A stretch of 64,000 bases of DNA from Gemmiger_A avium. GTDB taxonomy: Bacteria; Bacillota; Clostridia; Oscillospirales; Ruminococcaceae. Under the pieces are notes generated by a model. The model made no database searches, was not told where the DNA came from, and was given only the letters and a program-made list of their open reading frames with translations. The translations under genes and the position numbers were made by a program. The first letter of the stretch is position 1. Every line of letters starts with the position of its first letter. This document shows positions 23,707 to 32,649 of this stretch, in pieces. The stretch is from assembly GCA_019114585.1 (NCBI GenBank), contig DXFE01000117.1, forward strand, positions 4,721 to 68,720. The letters are read 5' to 3'.

Positions 23707-23724
23707 AACCGGCGATATTTTTTG
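23686..23724 (+). terminator. Intrinsic terminator
   Basis: A perfect 15-base stem AATATCGCCGGTTTT (23686-23700) and AAAACCGGCGATATT (23705-23719), then TTTTT. Confidence 0.85.
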
Positions 23725-23900
23725 TAAAAATGGCGATACCGTTTGTTCCGTTTTGCCCGCCGTTTGTTCCGGCGTGTGAAATTTGTGTGGAACTACCGCG
23801 GCCGTTGGTGGCCTTTTTCTTGTCCGCGGGGGCGATTCTTTGTATCATGGCAAAGCAAGGAGCTCCGACGACACACACCCGACATGTAAGGAGGAACATT

Positions 23901-26378
23901 ATGCAGATCGTGAAAAAGGGCACGGCTCTGCTGCTGGCAGTGCTGCTGTGCGCGCTGACGCTCAGCGGCTGCGGCGCGGCAAAGATCGAAGCCGGCGATT
24001 ACACCGGCAGCGTGCGGTTTAACCATCCCATGGAACTTGAATCCGCCGGCATGGACGGCACAGCCACCGTGGAAACGGTGGAGGACTGGGGTATGGACGT
24101 GGTGATCACCGTGGATGAGGACGGCATCATCTGGAACATCACCCCCACCGAGCCGGAAGGCTACAAGGGCTTTGCCAACTTCATGACCTGGACGGTCTAC
24201 GGCGGCAAGTTCATCAGCTCCATCACCGGCGTGTATTCCTGCGCGGACATCATGAAGATCACCGTGGACGCCGCTTTGTGGATCGGCCTGCCCGGCCTGA
24301 CCGGCAACGCCGGTGTGGCGCAGGTGCTGGCCGGCGTGGTCTCCCCCTCCGGCCGTCTGGCGGATACCTGGGCCTATGAAGTGGAGTCCGCTCCCACCTA
24401 CTACAACTTCGGCGATTACACCTACACCAACGGCGGCGACGACAAGTACGCCAACAAGTACGTCCATTACATGGAAGGCATCTACGTGGGCTACCGCTGG
24501 TACGAGACCGCGGCCGCCGAGGGCGTACAGCTGACCGATATCGTCAACTACAACGGCGAAACCAAGAGCTTTGATTTCTCCAACTACGACAGCATTGTGC
24601 AGTATCCCTTCGGCTACCGCCTGTCCTACACCACCTTCAGCCAGGAATGGGACGGCGAGCCCACCTACGACGAGGCCGCCGGCACCCTGACCTTCCCGGT
24701 GAAGGTGACCAACACCGGCAGCGTGGCTTCCAAGACGGTTGTGGAGCTGTACTGTGAGCAGCCCTACACCGCGGGCGGCGTGGAAAAGGCCAAGGTGGTT
24801 CTGGTAGGCTACGACAAGACCTCCACCCTGGAGCCGGGCGCCAGCGAGACCGTGACCATCACCGTGAACAAGGACGAGCTGGCCTCCTACGACTATAAGA
24901 ACGAGGGCTGCTATGTGCTGGATGCGGGCAGCTACACCTTCTACAGCGAACTGGGCGCCAACGGTTCCTATTGCTGGGCCGCTCAGGACGGCAGCGTGCT
25001 GAGCCAGAGCTTTGAACTGGCCGGCGAAGTATACGACGAATCCAACCCCCGCTCCACCGATCAGGTGGCCGCGGTGAACCAGTTTGACGATGTGACCGCC
25101 GGTGACGGCAGCTACAGCGCCGACGACTACATGACCCGCGCCGACTTTGCCGGCACCTTCCCGGTTGCCAACCTGGAGCGCAGCGCCACCGCCAGCGATG
25201 AGGTGATGGCCACCATCCTGGACGCCAACCGGGGCGCCCAGATCCCCGAGGACGACGCCACCCTGACCATGCCGGTCACCGGCGACACCTCCATCGCCAC
25301 CTACTGTGAGGATCTGGTGGGCCTGCCCTACGACGATCCCAAGTGGAACGAACTGCTCAACCGCCTGACCGTGGACGAGATGGTCACCCTGACCGGCGCC
25401 TGCGGCTGGCAGAACCCCTCCATTGCGTCCATCAAGAAGAAAGCCTGTATCGACATGGACGGCGCCGAGGGCCTGCATGACCTGGTAAACGGCACCAGCC
25501 TGAACATGTACAACAGCTCGGTGGTAACCGCCTCCACCTGGAACACCGACCTGGCCTATGCGATGGGCTCTGTGTACGGCGACGAGTGCACCACCCAGAA
25601 CGTGACCGGTATGTACGGCTTCTCCATGAACACCCATCGTTCTCCCTTCGGCGGCCGTAACTTCGAGTACTACTCCGAGGACGGCCTGCTGGCCGGCTAC
25701 ACCGCCGCCGCCCAGACCTCCGGCCTGCAGAGCAAGGGCATCGCGGTGTACACCAAGCACTTTGCGGTGAACGATCAGGAGACCAACCGCGGCGGCGTGC
25801 ACACCTGGCTGAACGAGCAGGCCATGCGGGAGATCTACCTGCGCCCCTACGAGATCTGCGTCAAGAACTCCACCTTCGAGATCTGCGTCAGGAACTCCAC
25901 CTTTGAATACAGCGATGTGCTCACCGGCGCCAGCGGCATCATGACCGCCTACAGCGCCATCGGCACCTCCTGGACCAGCGCCAGCTACGCCCTGTGCACC
26001 ACCGTGCTGCGGGATGAATGGGGCTTCATGGGCCGCGTGATCACCGACGCCGTCGGCACCGACGGCTACAACGCAGGCGACGCCGCCGTGCGCGCGGGCA
26101 CCGACATGTTCCTGTGCCCCACCGGCGCAGCCGGCCGCTACACCGAGCTGACCACCGGCACCGCTGCCGGCGTGGCCGCCCTGCGGGAGGCCTGCAAGCA
26201 CCAGCTGTTCGTCTACGTGAACAGCGTCGGTATCGGCAGCACCACCCAGTACAATACCGCCTGGGTCGCGATCCCCGTGGCCGTGTCGGTGGTTCTGCTG
26301 CTGGTCTGCGTGGTACTCTTCTTCAAGCTGGTCAAGCCCGCCTTCTTTCCCAAGAAGAACAGCCTGACCGTGGAGTAA
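23901..26378 (+). CDS. GH3-type glycoside hydrolase fused to an FMN-binding-like lipoprotein N-terminus
   Basis: An 825-residue surface lipoprotein. Signal and lipobox LTLSGC are followed by a domain of about 100 residues (IEAGDYTGSVRF to ITGVYSCADIMK) resembling FMN-binding domains. At D123-G129 it passes directly into the middle of a GH3 C-terminal alpha/beta domain (WIGLPGLTGNAG, GRLADTWAYEV), a fibronectin-like domain (residues ~265-370), and then the catalytic barrel. This permuted order is known in some Ruminococcus and Butyrivibrio GH3 enzymes. The barrel keeps K619-H620 and nucleophile Asp716 in GRVITDAVG. A C-terminal membrane helix precedes KKN. The first half of the alpha/beta domain is missing, so activity is uncertain. 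Confidence 0.75.
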   Translation: MQIVKKGTALLLAVLLCALTLSGCGAAKIEAGDYTGSVRFNHPMELESAGMDGTATVETVEDWGMDVVITVDEDGIIWNITPTEPEGYKGFANFMTWTVYGGKFISSITGVYSCADIMKITVDAALWIGLPGLTGNAGVAQVLAGVVSPSGRLADTWAYEVESAPTYYNFGDYTYTNGGDDKYANKYVHYMEGIYVGYRWYETAAAEGVQLTDIVNYNGETKSFDFSNYDSIVQYPFGYRLSYTTFSQEWDGEPTYDEAAGTLTFPVKVTNTGSVASKTVVELYCEQPYTAGGVEKAKVVLVGYDKTSTLEPGASETVTITVNKDELASYDYKNEGCYVLDAGSYTFYSELGANGSYCWAAQDGSVLSQSFELAGEVYDESNPRSTDQVAAVNQFDDVTAGDGSYSADDYMTRADFAGTFPVANLERSATASDEVMATILDANRGAQIPEDDATLTMPVTGDTSIATYCEDLVGLPYDDPKWNELLNRLTVDEMVTLTGACGWQNPSIASIKKKACIDMDGAEGLHDLVNGTSLNMYNSSVVTASTWNTDLAYAMGSVYGDECTTQNVTGMYGFSMNTHRSPFGGRNFEYYSEDGLLAGYTAAAQTSGLQSKGIAVYTKHFAVNDQETNRGGVHTWLNEQAMREIYLRPYEICVKNSTFEICVRNSTFEYSDVLTGASGIMTAYSAIGTSWTSASYALCTTVLRDEWGFMGRVITDAVGTDGYNAGDAAVRAGTDMFLCPTGAAGRYTELTTGTAAGVAALREACKHQLFVYVNSVGIGSTTQYNTAWVAIPVAVSVVLLLVCVVLFFKLVKPAFFPKKNSLTVE
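25851..25904 (+). repeat. 27-base tandem duplication inside the GH3 gene
   Basis: Two consecutive 27-base units (25851-25877 and 25878-25904) encode EICVKNSTF and EICVRNSTF at residues 651-668. They differ at two positions and keep the frame. Confidence 0.9.
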
Positions 26379-26496
26379 CCACAATACGTTTGGTATCCTC
26401 CTTCTTTTCCTGTGCACGCCCTGTACCGGGGCCGGGCTTCCCTGCGCCCGGCTCCACCGCATGCTCCCTGTCCCGGGCGTCCGCACAGCATAAACG

Positions 26497-26538
26497 CACA
26501 GGCGCGCTGCCTTTCGGCAGCGCGCCTGTGTCTTTTTT
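26497..26538. terminator. Intrinsic terminator between convergent GH3 and mgtA genes
   Basis: A perfect 15-base stem CACAGGCGCGCTGCC (26497-26511) and GGCAGCGCGCCTGTG (26516-26530), loop TTTC, then TCTTTTTT. Confidence 0.9.
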
Positions 26539-29311
26539 ACAGCAATTCCCCGTGGCGGCGGATATAGGCCTTTTTCAGTACGGTGGCCAATACCATATAC
26601 AGCAGGATGCAGGGGATCAGGTAGGCAAAGAACACCGGCGGCAGGGCGGCAAAGCCCAGGGCCGGGGCCAGCGGAGTAAAGGGAATCAGGGTCAGCGCCC
26701 CGATGCCCAGGCCGGTCAGCAGGGTCAGCGGCGCGGCGGCGCGGCTCTGGATAAAGGGCAGCTTGGGGGTGCGGATCATGTGGATCACCAAGGTCTGGCT
26801 CCACATGGATTCCACGAACCACCCGGCCTGGAACAGGGCGATATAGGCCGCGCGCATCTGGGCCAGCTGCACCCCGGCAAAGTGAGCGCCCAGCTGGCTG
26901 AACAGCACCCCGCCGGACACCACCGCCGGGCAGAGCACAAAATACAGGAACAGATAGGTCAGGATGTCGAACACCGAGCTGGCAGGCCCCAGCCAGATCA
27001 TGAAGCTGCCCACCGAGGAGGCGTCCCACCGGCGGGGCCGGTCCAGGAATTCCTCGTCCACGTTGTCCCAGGGGATGGCTGTGCAGGACAGGTCATAGAT
27101 CAGGTTGAGCAACAGCAGCTGCAGGCTCTCCATGGGCAAAAAGGGCAGCAGCGCCGAGGCCGCCAGTACCGAGAACATGTTGCCGAAGTTGGAGGAGGCG
27201 GTCATCTTGATGTACTTGAGCATATTGGCGTAGGTCTTGCGGCCCTCGGTGATGCCCTGCTCCAGCACGGTCAGGTCCTTTTCCAGCAGAATCACGTCGG
27301 CGGATTCCTTGGCGATGTCCACCGCCGAATCCACCGAGATGCCGATGTCGGCGGCCTTCATGGCGGCGGCGTCGTTGATGCCGTCCCCCATAAAGCCCAC
27401 GGTGTGGCCGTCGGCCCGCAGCGCGCTCACCACCCGGGCCTTCTGCTCCGGGCTGAGCTTGGCGAACACCCGCACGGTGCGGGCGGCCTGGGCCAGTTCC
27501 TCGTCGTTCATCCGGTCCAGATCGGTGCCCAGCAGCATCCCCTGCACCGGCAGCCCCACCTGGCGGCAGACGGTGCGGGTGACCTTTTCGTTGTCGCCGG
27601 TCAGGATGCGCACATCCACCCCCCGTTTGGCCAGCGCGGCGATGGCCCCGGCGGCGGACTCCTTGGGCGGGTCCAGGAAGGCCAGATAGCCCAGCAGCAC
27701 CATATCCCGCTCTTCCTCCGGGCCGAAGGTCCCGGCCGGGGACGGGTCGTTCTTCTGGGCCACCGCCAGCACCCGGAAGCCCTTGTCGTTCAGCTCGTCG
27801 GCGGTGCGCAGGATGCGCTGGCGCACCTCGCCGGTGAGGGGCCGGATCTGCCCCTCGTACTCGGCCCAGGCGCAGACCGCCAGCATCTCCTCCACCGCGC
27901 CCTTGGTGACCATCTGGGTCTTGCCGCGGGCGTCCCGCACCACCACGGTCAGGCGGCGGCGGGCAAAGTCAAAGGGAATTTCGTCCACCTTTTCATAGGC
28001 GGCGGACAGATCGGTCAGGGTGGCGTCCTCCGCCTCCAGCTCCTCGGTGCGGCGGATGACCGCCCGGTCCATCAGGTTGCGGTAGCCGGTCTGGAACCAG
28101 CTGTTCAGATAGGCGTGACGCAGCACCCGCACGTCCTCGCTGCCCATCACATCCAGGCTGTACTGCAGCGCCACCCGGTCCTGGGTGAGGGTGCCGGTCT
28201 TGTCGGTGCAGAGCACATCCATCGCGCCGAAATTCTGGATGGAGTTCAGGTTCTTGACCACGGTGCGCTTGCGGCTCATGGACACGGCGCCCTTGGCCAG
28301 GCAGGTGGTCACGATCATGGGCAGCATCTCGGGGGTCAGGCCCACGGCCACCGATACCCCGAACAGGAAGGCGTCCACCCAGTCGCCCTTGGTGATGCCG
28401 TTGATGAAGAACACCACCGGCACCATCACCAGCATGAACCGGATCAGCACCCAGGACACCGCGTTGACCCCTTTGGTAAAGCTGGTTTCCACCGCTTCCC
28501 CGGCCACGGCGCTGGCCATGGAACCAAACAGGGTGTCGTCCCCCACCGCCAGCACCACCCCCACGGCGGTGCCGGAGATCACATTGGTGCCCATAAAGGC
28601 CAGGTCGGCGCAGTCGGTGACGGTGTCCGGATTCGGCACCGGGGCGGCCAGCTTTTCCACCGGCTCGCTCTCGCCGGTCAGGCCCGCCTGGCTCACAAAC
28701 AGGTCCCGGGCCTCCAGAATCCGCAGATCGGCGGGCACCATGTCCCCGGCGTGCAGCCGCACGATGTCCCCCACCACCACGTCCTCCAGGGGCACCTCCT
28801 GTTCGGGGGCGCCGTCCCGGCAGACGGTGCAGGTGGTGGTGATCAGGGCCAGCAGGGCTTCGGCGGCGCTGCCGCTGCGGCTCTCCTGCACAAAGCGCAG
28901 CGTGCCGCTGATGCCCACCATGGTCAGGATGATCACCACGGTGACGCAGTCAAATTCTTCAGGGGTGCTGCCCAGCAGGCTCAAGGCGGGCAGCAGCATG
29001 TCGGTCACCGCCGACACCGCCGCCAGGCAGAACAGGATGGCGGTGAAGGGGTTCACGAAGGCCCCGGCCAGGCGGCGGGGCAGGGATTTTTTCTTTTCGC
29101 GGGTCACCCGGTTGACGCCCCAGCGGGCGCGGCGGGCGGGCAGGTCGGCGGTGTCCAGCCCCCGGCGGGTGGCTTCCAGCTCGTCCAATACCTCCCCGGC
29201 GCCGGACGCGGCGGCGCGGCGCAGCCGGTCAAGCCGGTCCTGCCGCTGCACCTCCCGGGCGGCCTCCCGCCGGATGCGGGCGATATTCTGCTTTTTGTTC
29301 TTGATGGTCAT
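26537..29311 (-). CDS. mgtA: Magnesium-transporting P-type ATPase MgtA/MgtB
   Basis: A 924-residue P3B-type ATPase importing Mg2+. It has a basic N-terminal tail, the actuator motif LTGESEPVEK, the phosphorylated Asp370 in DKTGTLTQD, the nucleotide-binding KGAVEE motif, the hinge GDGINDAAAMKAADIGISVD, and about ten membrane helices including AWNQTLV-type C-terminal helices (FVESMWSQTLVIHMIRTPKLPFIQS), typical of MgtA. ATG at 29311 with GGAGG upstream. The 274-base gap before it contains no recognisable M-box riboswitch but does contain a candidate leader ORF beginning MDPD. Confidence 0.95.
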   Translation of the reverse strand: MTIKNKKQNIARIRREAAREVQRQDRLDRLRRAAASGAGEVLDELEATRRGLDTADLPARRARWGVNRVTREKKKSLPRRLAGAFVNPFTAILFCLAAVSAVTDMLLPALSLLGSTPEEFDCVTVVIILTMVGISGTLRFVQESRSGSAAEALLALITTTCTVCRDGAPEQEVPLEDVVVGDIVRLHAGDMVPADLRILEARDLFVSQAGLTGESEPVEKLAAPVPNPDTVTDCADLAFMGTNVISGTAVGVVLAVGDDTLFGSMASAVAGEAVETSFTKGVNAVSWVLIRFMLVMVPVVFFINGITKGDWVDAFLFGVSVAVGLTPEMLPMIVTTCLAKGAVSMSRKRTVVKNLNSIQNFGAMDVLCTDKTGTLTQDRVALQYSLDVMGSEDVRVLRHAYLNSWFQTGYRNLMDRAVIRRTEELEAEDATLTDLSAAYEKVDEIPFDFARRRLTVVVRDARGKTQMVTKGAVEEMLAVCAWAEYEGQIRPLTGEVRQRILRTADELNDKGFRVLAVAQKNDPSPAGTFGPEEERDMVLLGYLAFLDPPKESAAGAIAALAKRGVDVRILTGDNEKVTRTVCRQVGLPVQGMLLGTDLDRMNDEELAQAARTVRVFAKLSPEQKARVVSALRADGHTVGFMGDGINDAAAMKAADIGISVDSAVDIAKESADVILLEKDLTVLEQGITEGRKTYANMLKYIKMTASSNFGNMFSVLAASALLPFLPMESLQLLLLNLIYDLSCTAIPWDNVDEEFLDRPRRWDASSVGSFMIWLGPASSVFDILTYLFLYFVLCPAVVSGGVLFSQLGAHFAGVQLAQMRAAYIALFQAGWFVESMWSQTLVIHMIRTPKLPFIQSRAAAPLTLLTGLGIGALTLIPFTPLAPALGFAALPPVFFAYLIPCILLYMVLATVLKKAYIRRHGELL

Positions 29312-29429
29312 GGCGCATTCCTCCCTTGGGCGCGGCGCACCCGGGAGTGAGCGCGGGCCGGACAGGCCCCCGCCCGCCCCCTGGCAGCGCGGCGCAGATT
29401 TTCTGGTTGTGACTTCGATCCGGGTCCAT
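29229..29429 (-). CDS. Candidate MgtL-like leader ORF overlapping mgtA
   Basis: A 66-codon ORF starting ATG at 29429 with GAGGT 8 bases upstream. It begins MDPDRSHNQK and runs through PGGGRGPVRPALTP before continuing past the mgtA start in another frame to 29229. Acidic residues and prolines at the N-terminus recall enteric MgtL (MEPDP), whose translation senses Mg2+ by ribosome destabilisation. The overlap would let its translation interfere with the mgtA start. This could be coincidence in GC-rich DNA; no codon-bias test was possible. Confidence 0.3.
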   Translation of the reverse strand: MDPDRSHNQKICAALPGGGRGPVRPALTPGCAAPKGGMRHDHQEQKAEYRPHPAGGRPGGAAAGPA

Positions 29430-29542
29430 CCGGTTTCACCTCGCTTTGCGCAAAATGTCGGGGCGTGGTTTGCCCCGCCTGTTTATCCTACTCCCTTTAC
29501 CGCTTGGGGGCCATGACCAAACCCTTGCGATTTTCTTGCGGC

Positions 29543-29579
29543 AAAAAACGCCGGTGCGCTTCTTTGGCGCACCGGCGTT
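29543..29579 (-). terminator. Terminator of the zinc operon
   Basis: On the minus strand ACGCCGGTGCGC pairs with GCGCACCGGCGT (29548-29559 with 29566-29578 region), followed by TTTTTT. Confidence 0.9.
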
Positions 29580-29585
29580 CCTGGT

Positions 29586-30044
29586 TTATTCTGCGGCAAG
29601 GGTCATGCTGGCGTCCACCAGATGGCAGAATTCAAAATTCCCCTGCCTGTACATTGCAAAGGTGCCCTCCACCGTGACCGTCTGGCCCGGCTCCGGAAAT
29701 TCCTCCGGCCACGCCGGCTCCCCGGCGGGCACAAATTCCAGCCCCTGGGCGCAGCAGGCCAGGGCGTCCTGCACCACCACCGCGTACAGCCGCCCGTCCG
29801 GGTCATCGTAAACGGCAAACTCCCCGGCGGCCCGGATGGTCTTGCCCAGGTAGTCCTCCGGGCAGTCCAGCATGTTGTACACCTCGGCAAAAACCATGGT
29901 GCTGCTCAAAGCGGTCAGATCCACGTCGATGCCGCTGTCCGGGGTGGCGGTGGGTTCCGGCGGGATGTAGGTGGAGGGGATCTCCCGGGCGCAGCCCGCC
30001 AGCAGCATCAGCACCGCCAGCAGCCCGGCGATCCGGGCCCTCAT
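29586..30044 (-). CDS. Lipoprotein of the zinc operon (OB-fold-like); unknown
   Basis: A 152-residue lipoprotein with signal ending LLAGC. The mature part (YNMLDCPEDYLGKTIRAAGEF to GQTVTVEGTFAMY) has the strand pattern of small OB-like domains and three cysteines (C of NMLDCPED and the CC of ALACCAQG) that could bind metal. Similar domains occur in the YcgQ/DUF1980 proteins that accompany zinc permeases. Its start overlaps the end of the znuB gene by 4 bases, so translation is coupled and a role in zinc handling at the membrane is likely. Exact function unknown. Confidence 0.7.
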   Translation of the reverse strand: MRARIAGLLAVLMLLAGCAREIPSTYIPPEPTATPDSGIDVDLTALSSTMVFAEVYNMLDCPEDYLGKTIRAAGEFAVYDDPDGRLYAVVVQDALACCAQGLEFVPAGEPAWPEEFPEPGQTVTVEGTFAMYRQGNFEFCHLVDASMTLAAE

Positions 30045-30883
30045 GCCCGCCTCCTTTTGCCGGCCAGCCAGAACAGCCCCCAGACGGCGATCTCCACCGC
30101 CACAATGGTGGAGCCCACCGGGGTGCCCGCCACCACCGCGATCAGGATACCGGCCGCGGCGCAGCCCACCGCGAACAGCGCCGCGCAGAGGGTGACCCCG
30201 CCGAAGCTGCCGCAGACCCGCATGGCCGCCAGCGCCGGAAACACCACCAGCCCGGTAACCAGCAGCGAGCCCACCAGGTTCATGGCCAGCACGATCACCA
30301 CCGCGGCGCTGACCGCCAGCAGCAGGTTGCAGGCCTTGGCCCCCACCCCGGCGGCGCGGGCAAAGTCCTCGTCAAAGGTCACGGCAAAGATGCGGTGGTA
30401 AAACAGGGCAAACACCGCGGTGATGCCCAGCGCCAGCGCGGCGCTGAGCCATACCTCCCCGGCGGTAAGGGTCAGGATGGAGGTGGCGCCGAACAAAGTG
30501 GCGCACACATCGCCGCTCAAATTGGCGGAGGTGCCGAACAGGTTCATGAGCAGATAGCCCACCGCCATCGCCCCCACCGAGAGCATGGCGGTGGCGGCGT
30601 CCCCCCGCAGGGAGGCGTTCTGCCCGGCCCGCAGCAGCAGCACCGCGCAGACCACCGTGACCCCCAGCACAAAGGGCATCTCCCCCGCCAGGTTCAGCAC
30701 CGAGGCCACCGCCATCGCCCCGAACGCCGCGTGGGACAGCCCGTCCCCGATAAAGGAAAACCGCCGCAGCACCAGCGGCACCCCCAGCAGGGAGGCGCAC
30801 AGCGCGATCAGCACCCCCACCGCCAGGGCGCTGCGCACAAAGGGATACTGCCAGTACAGCGCCAGTGTTTGCATCAGGCCCAT
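30041..30883 (-). CDS. znuB: Zinc/manganese ABC transporter permease (ABC-3 family)
   Basis: A 280-residue permease with about eight membrane helices. The pattern PLVLRRFSFIGDGLSHAAFGAMA near residue 38 is the family's conserved segment, and DEDFARAAGV near residue 178 is the coupling helix region. It should pair with the ATPase whose gene overlaps it by 10 bases and with the ZnuA-like lipoprotein. The neighbouring Fur-family regulator and His-rich binding protein argue for zinc rather than manganese. Confidence 0.92.
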   Translation of the reverse strand: MGLMQTLALYWQYPFVRSALAVGVLIALCASLLGVPLVLRRFSFIGDGLSHAAFGAMAVASVLNLAGEMPFVLGVTVVCAVLLLRAGQNASLRGDAATAMLSVGAMAVGYLLMNLFGTSANLSGDVCATLFGATSILTLTAGEVWLSAALALGITAVFALFYHRIFAVTFDEDFARAAGVGAKACNLLLAVSAAVVIVLAMNLVGSLLVTGLVVFPALAAMRVCGSFGGVTLCAALFAVGCAAAGILIAVVAGTPVGSTIVAVEIAVWGLFWLAGKRRRA

Positions 30884-31563
30884 GCGTTTTCTCCTTTCCA
30901 GTTCTCATACTCCGCCCGGGTGCCGAAAAAGCTGGTCTGTGCCCCCAGGTACAGCACATGGCTGGCGTACTGCCGGGCCCCGGCCAGATCGTGGGAGATC
31001 ATAAAGATGGCCGTGCCCTGCCGGTTCAGCTCTGCCAGCAGCCGGTACATCCCCGCCGCGGCCTGGCTGTCCAGCCCGGTCACCGGCTCGTCCAGCAACA
31101 GCAGCTGGTCCCCGGCGCAGAGGGCCCGGGCCAGCAGCACCCGCTGGCGCTGCCCGCCGCTCAGTTCCCGGAACCGCCGCCGGGCAAACCCGGCCATGCC
31201 CACCTGTTCCAGCGCCCGGGCCGCGGCGGCCCGGTCCTCCCTGCCGTAAAAGGGCCGCCAGCCCCGGCGCCCCTGCCGGCCGGACAGCGCCACCTCCCAC
31301 ACCGAGGCGGGCATATCCCGCTGCACCGCCGTCTGCTGGGGCAGCCAGCCCAGCTGGCCCGGAACCAGGCCCGGGGACTCCAGGCAGCCCGCCACCGGCG
31401 GCAGCAGCCCCAGCACCGTGCGCAGCAGGGTGGTTTTGCCCGCGCCGTTCTCCCCCAGCACCGCCAGCCAGTCGCCCCGGCGCAGCACAAAGTCCACCGG
31501 GCCGCTCACCGCCCGGCCCTCATACCCGGGGGTCAGCCCCCGGGCCCGGATCCGTTCTTCCAT
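30874..31563 (-). CDS. znuC: Zinc ABC transporter ATP-binding protein
   Basis: A 229-residue ATPase. Walker A is GENGAGKTTL, the signature is LSGGQRQRVLLARALC, Walker B is LLLLDEPVTGLD, and the H-loop is MISHDL. Length and the PGYEGRAVSGPVDFVLRRGD opening fit metal-type importers. It lies 13 bases after the substrate-binding gene and overlaps the permease gene, forming a tight znuACB transport unit. Confidence 0.93.
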   Translation of the reverse strand: MEERIRARGLTPGYEGRAVSGPVDFVLRRGDWLAVLGENGAGKTTLLRTVLGLLPPVAGCLESPGLVPGQLGWLPQQTAVQRDMPASVWEVALSGRQGRRGWRPFYGREDRAAAARALEQVGMAGFARRRFRELSGGQRQRVLLARALCAGDQLLLLDEPVTGLDSQAAAGMYRLLAELNRQGTAIFMISHDLAGARQYASHVLYLGAQTSFFGTRAEYENWKGENAWA

Positions 31564-31576
31564 ACCTTGTCTCCTT

Positions 31577-32551
31577 TCAGGCCAGCGCCGCCGCCAGCAC
31601 CTCCCGGTTGGCCTCCATCACCGCCAGCCAGGTCAGCCCGTTTTCGATCTGTTCTTCACTCACCGCCTGCATCGAGTTCAGCACCGCTTTCTCCAGCCCG
31701 TTCTGGGTGGTGGCCGCGATGGTATCGGCCAGGCTGCCGTCCGAAGTTTCGGTGATCAGGATGGTGTGCAGCCCGTTTTCCTCCGCCGCGGCGGCCAGCC
31801 GGGCCACGGTGGCAAAGCTGGCCTCGGTCTCGGCGCTGCAGCCCTCAAAGGCCGCGTAGCAGGTCAGGCCGTAGTCCCGGGCCAGATGGGCAAAGGGGAA
31901 CCGGTCCCCGAACAGCAGCACGGCGCGGCTGCCCGCCTCCACCGCCTGCCGGTAGCTTTCGTCCAGCGCGTCCAGCTGCTCGCCGTAGGCGGCGGCCCGG
32001 GCGGCGTAGTCCCCCGCCGGGTCCAGCTGGGCCAGCGTTTCGGCCAGCACCCCGGTCAGGGTGCGGGCGTTGGCCACCGACAGCCACACATGCTCGTCCG
32101 CTTCTTCCTCATGATCGTGGTCGTGGTCCTCCTCCGCCTGGGTGCCCAGGGCGGGCAGGGCGGTGTAGGCCTGCTCACCCAGCGCCTCCACCAGCCGCAC
32201 CACCCGGGGGCCGTCCTCCGTGCCGGCCAGCGCCCGCTCCAGCCAGGCGTCCGACTGGCCGCCCACGCAGACCAGCAGGTCACACTCCTGCACCGTCAGC
32301 AGGTCCCGGGCGGTGGGCTGGTAGCTGTGCATGTCCACCCCGCCGCTCTGCAGCAATGTCAGTTCCACCCGGCCCTCCTGGCCGGCGGTCAGTTCCCGCA
32401 GCCAGTCCCAGGCGGGGAACACGGTAGCCACCACCCGCAGCGGTTCCTCCCCGCTTTCGGCGGCGGAGGGTGCCGGGGCGGCGGCCCCGCACCCGGTCAG
32501 AACGGCCAGCGCCAGCGCGGCGATGACCCCGAAAAATTTGTTGTATTGCAT
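31577..32551 (-). CDS. znuA: Zinc-binding lipoprotein (ZnuA/AdcA type)
   Basis: A 324-residue cluster A-I binding protein. The lipobox is VLTGC; the mature part opens VVATVFPAWDWL. A His/Asp-rich flexible loop, EEDHDHDHEEEADEH, sits near residue 150, typical of zinc-specific binders. Other ligands are HSYQPT near residue 84 and GDRFPFAHLARDYGL with His; ITETSDGSLADTIA carries the final acidic ligand. ATG at 32551 is supported by GGGAGGG upstream. It is separated by 98 bases from the small cysteine-rich membrane-protein gene. Confidence 0.93.
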   Translation of the reverse strand: MQYNKFFGVIAALALAVLTGCGAAAPAPSAAESGEEPLRVVATVFPAWDWLRELTAGQEGRVELTLLQSGGVDMHSYQPTARDLLTVQECDLLVCVGGQSDAWLERALAGTEDGPRVVRLVEALGEQAYTALPALGTQAEEDHDHDHEEEADEHVWLSVANARTLTGVLAETLAQLDPAGDYAARAAAYGEQLDALDESYRQAVEAGSRAVLLFGDRFPFAHLARDYGLTCYAAFEGCSAETEASFATVARLAAAAEENGLHTILITETSDGSLADTIAATTQNGLEKAVLNSMQAVSEEQIENGLTWLAVMEANREVLAAALA

Positions 32552-32649
32552 GGCAAAAAAGCCCTCCCGTTGTTGGTTCTGCCCAAAAAAGGGCGCAAAA
32601 ATGCTAGGGCGGGCGCAGCGCGCCCCCTCTCGGTCACGGAAAGGCTTTT

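Noticed and set aside
23793..27029. A 1078-codon frame antisense to the GH3 gene
   Set aside because: Same cause as above; it runs through a terminator and into mgtA and has no plausible start or domain.
29312..29470. M-box (Mg2+) riboswitch upstream of mgtA
   Set aside because: The conserved M-box core sequences could not be found in the leader; only GAGGTGA matched, which also serves as a ribosome site.
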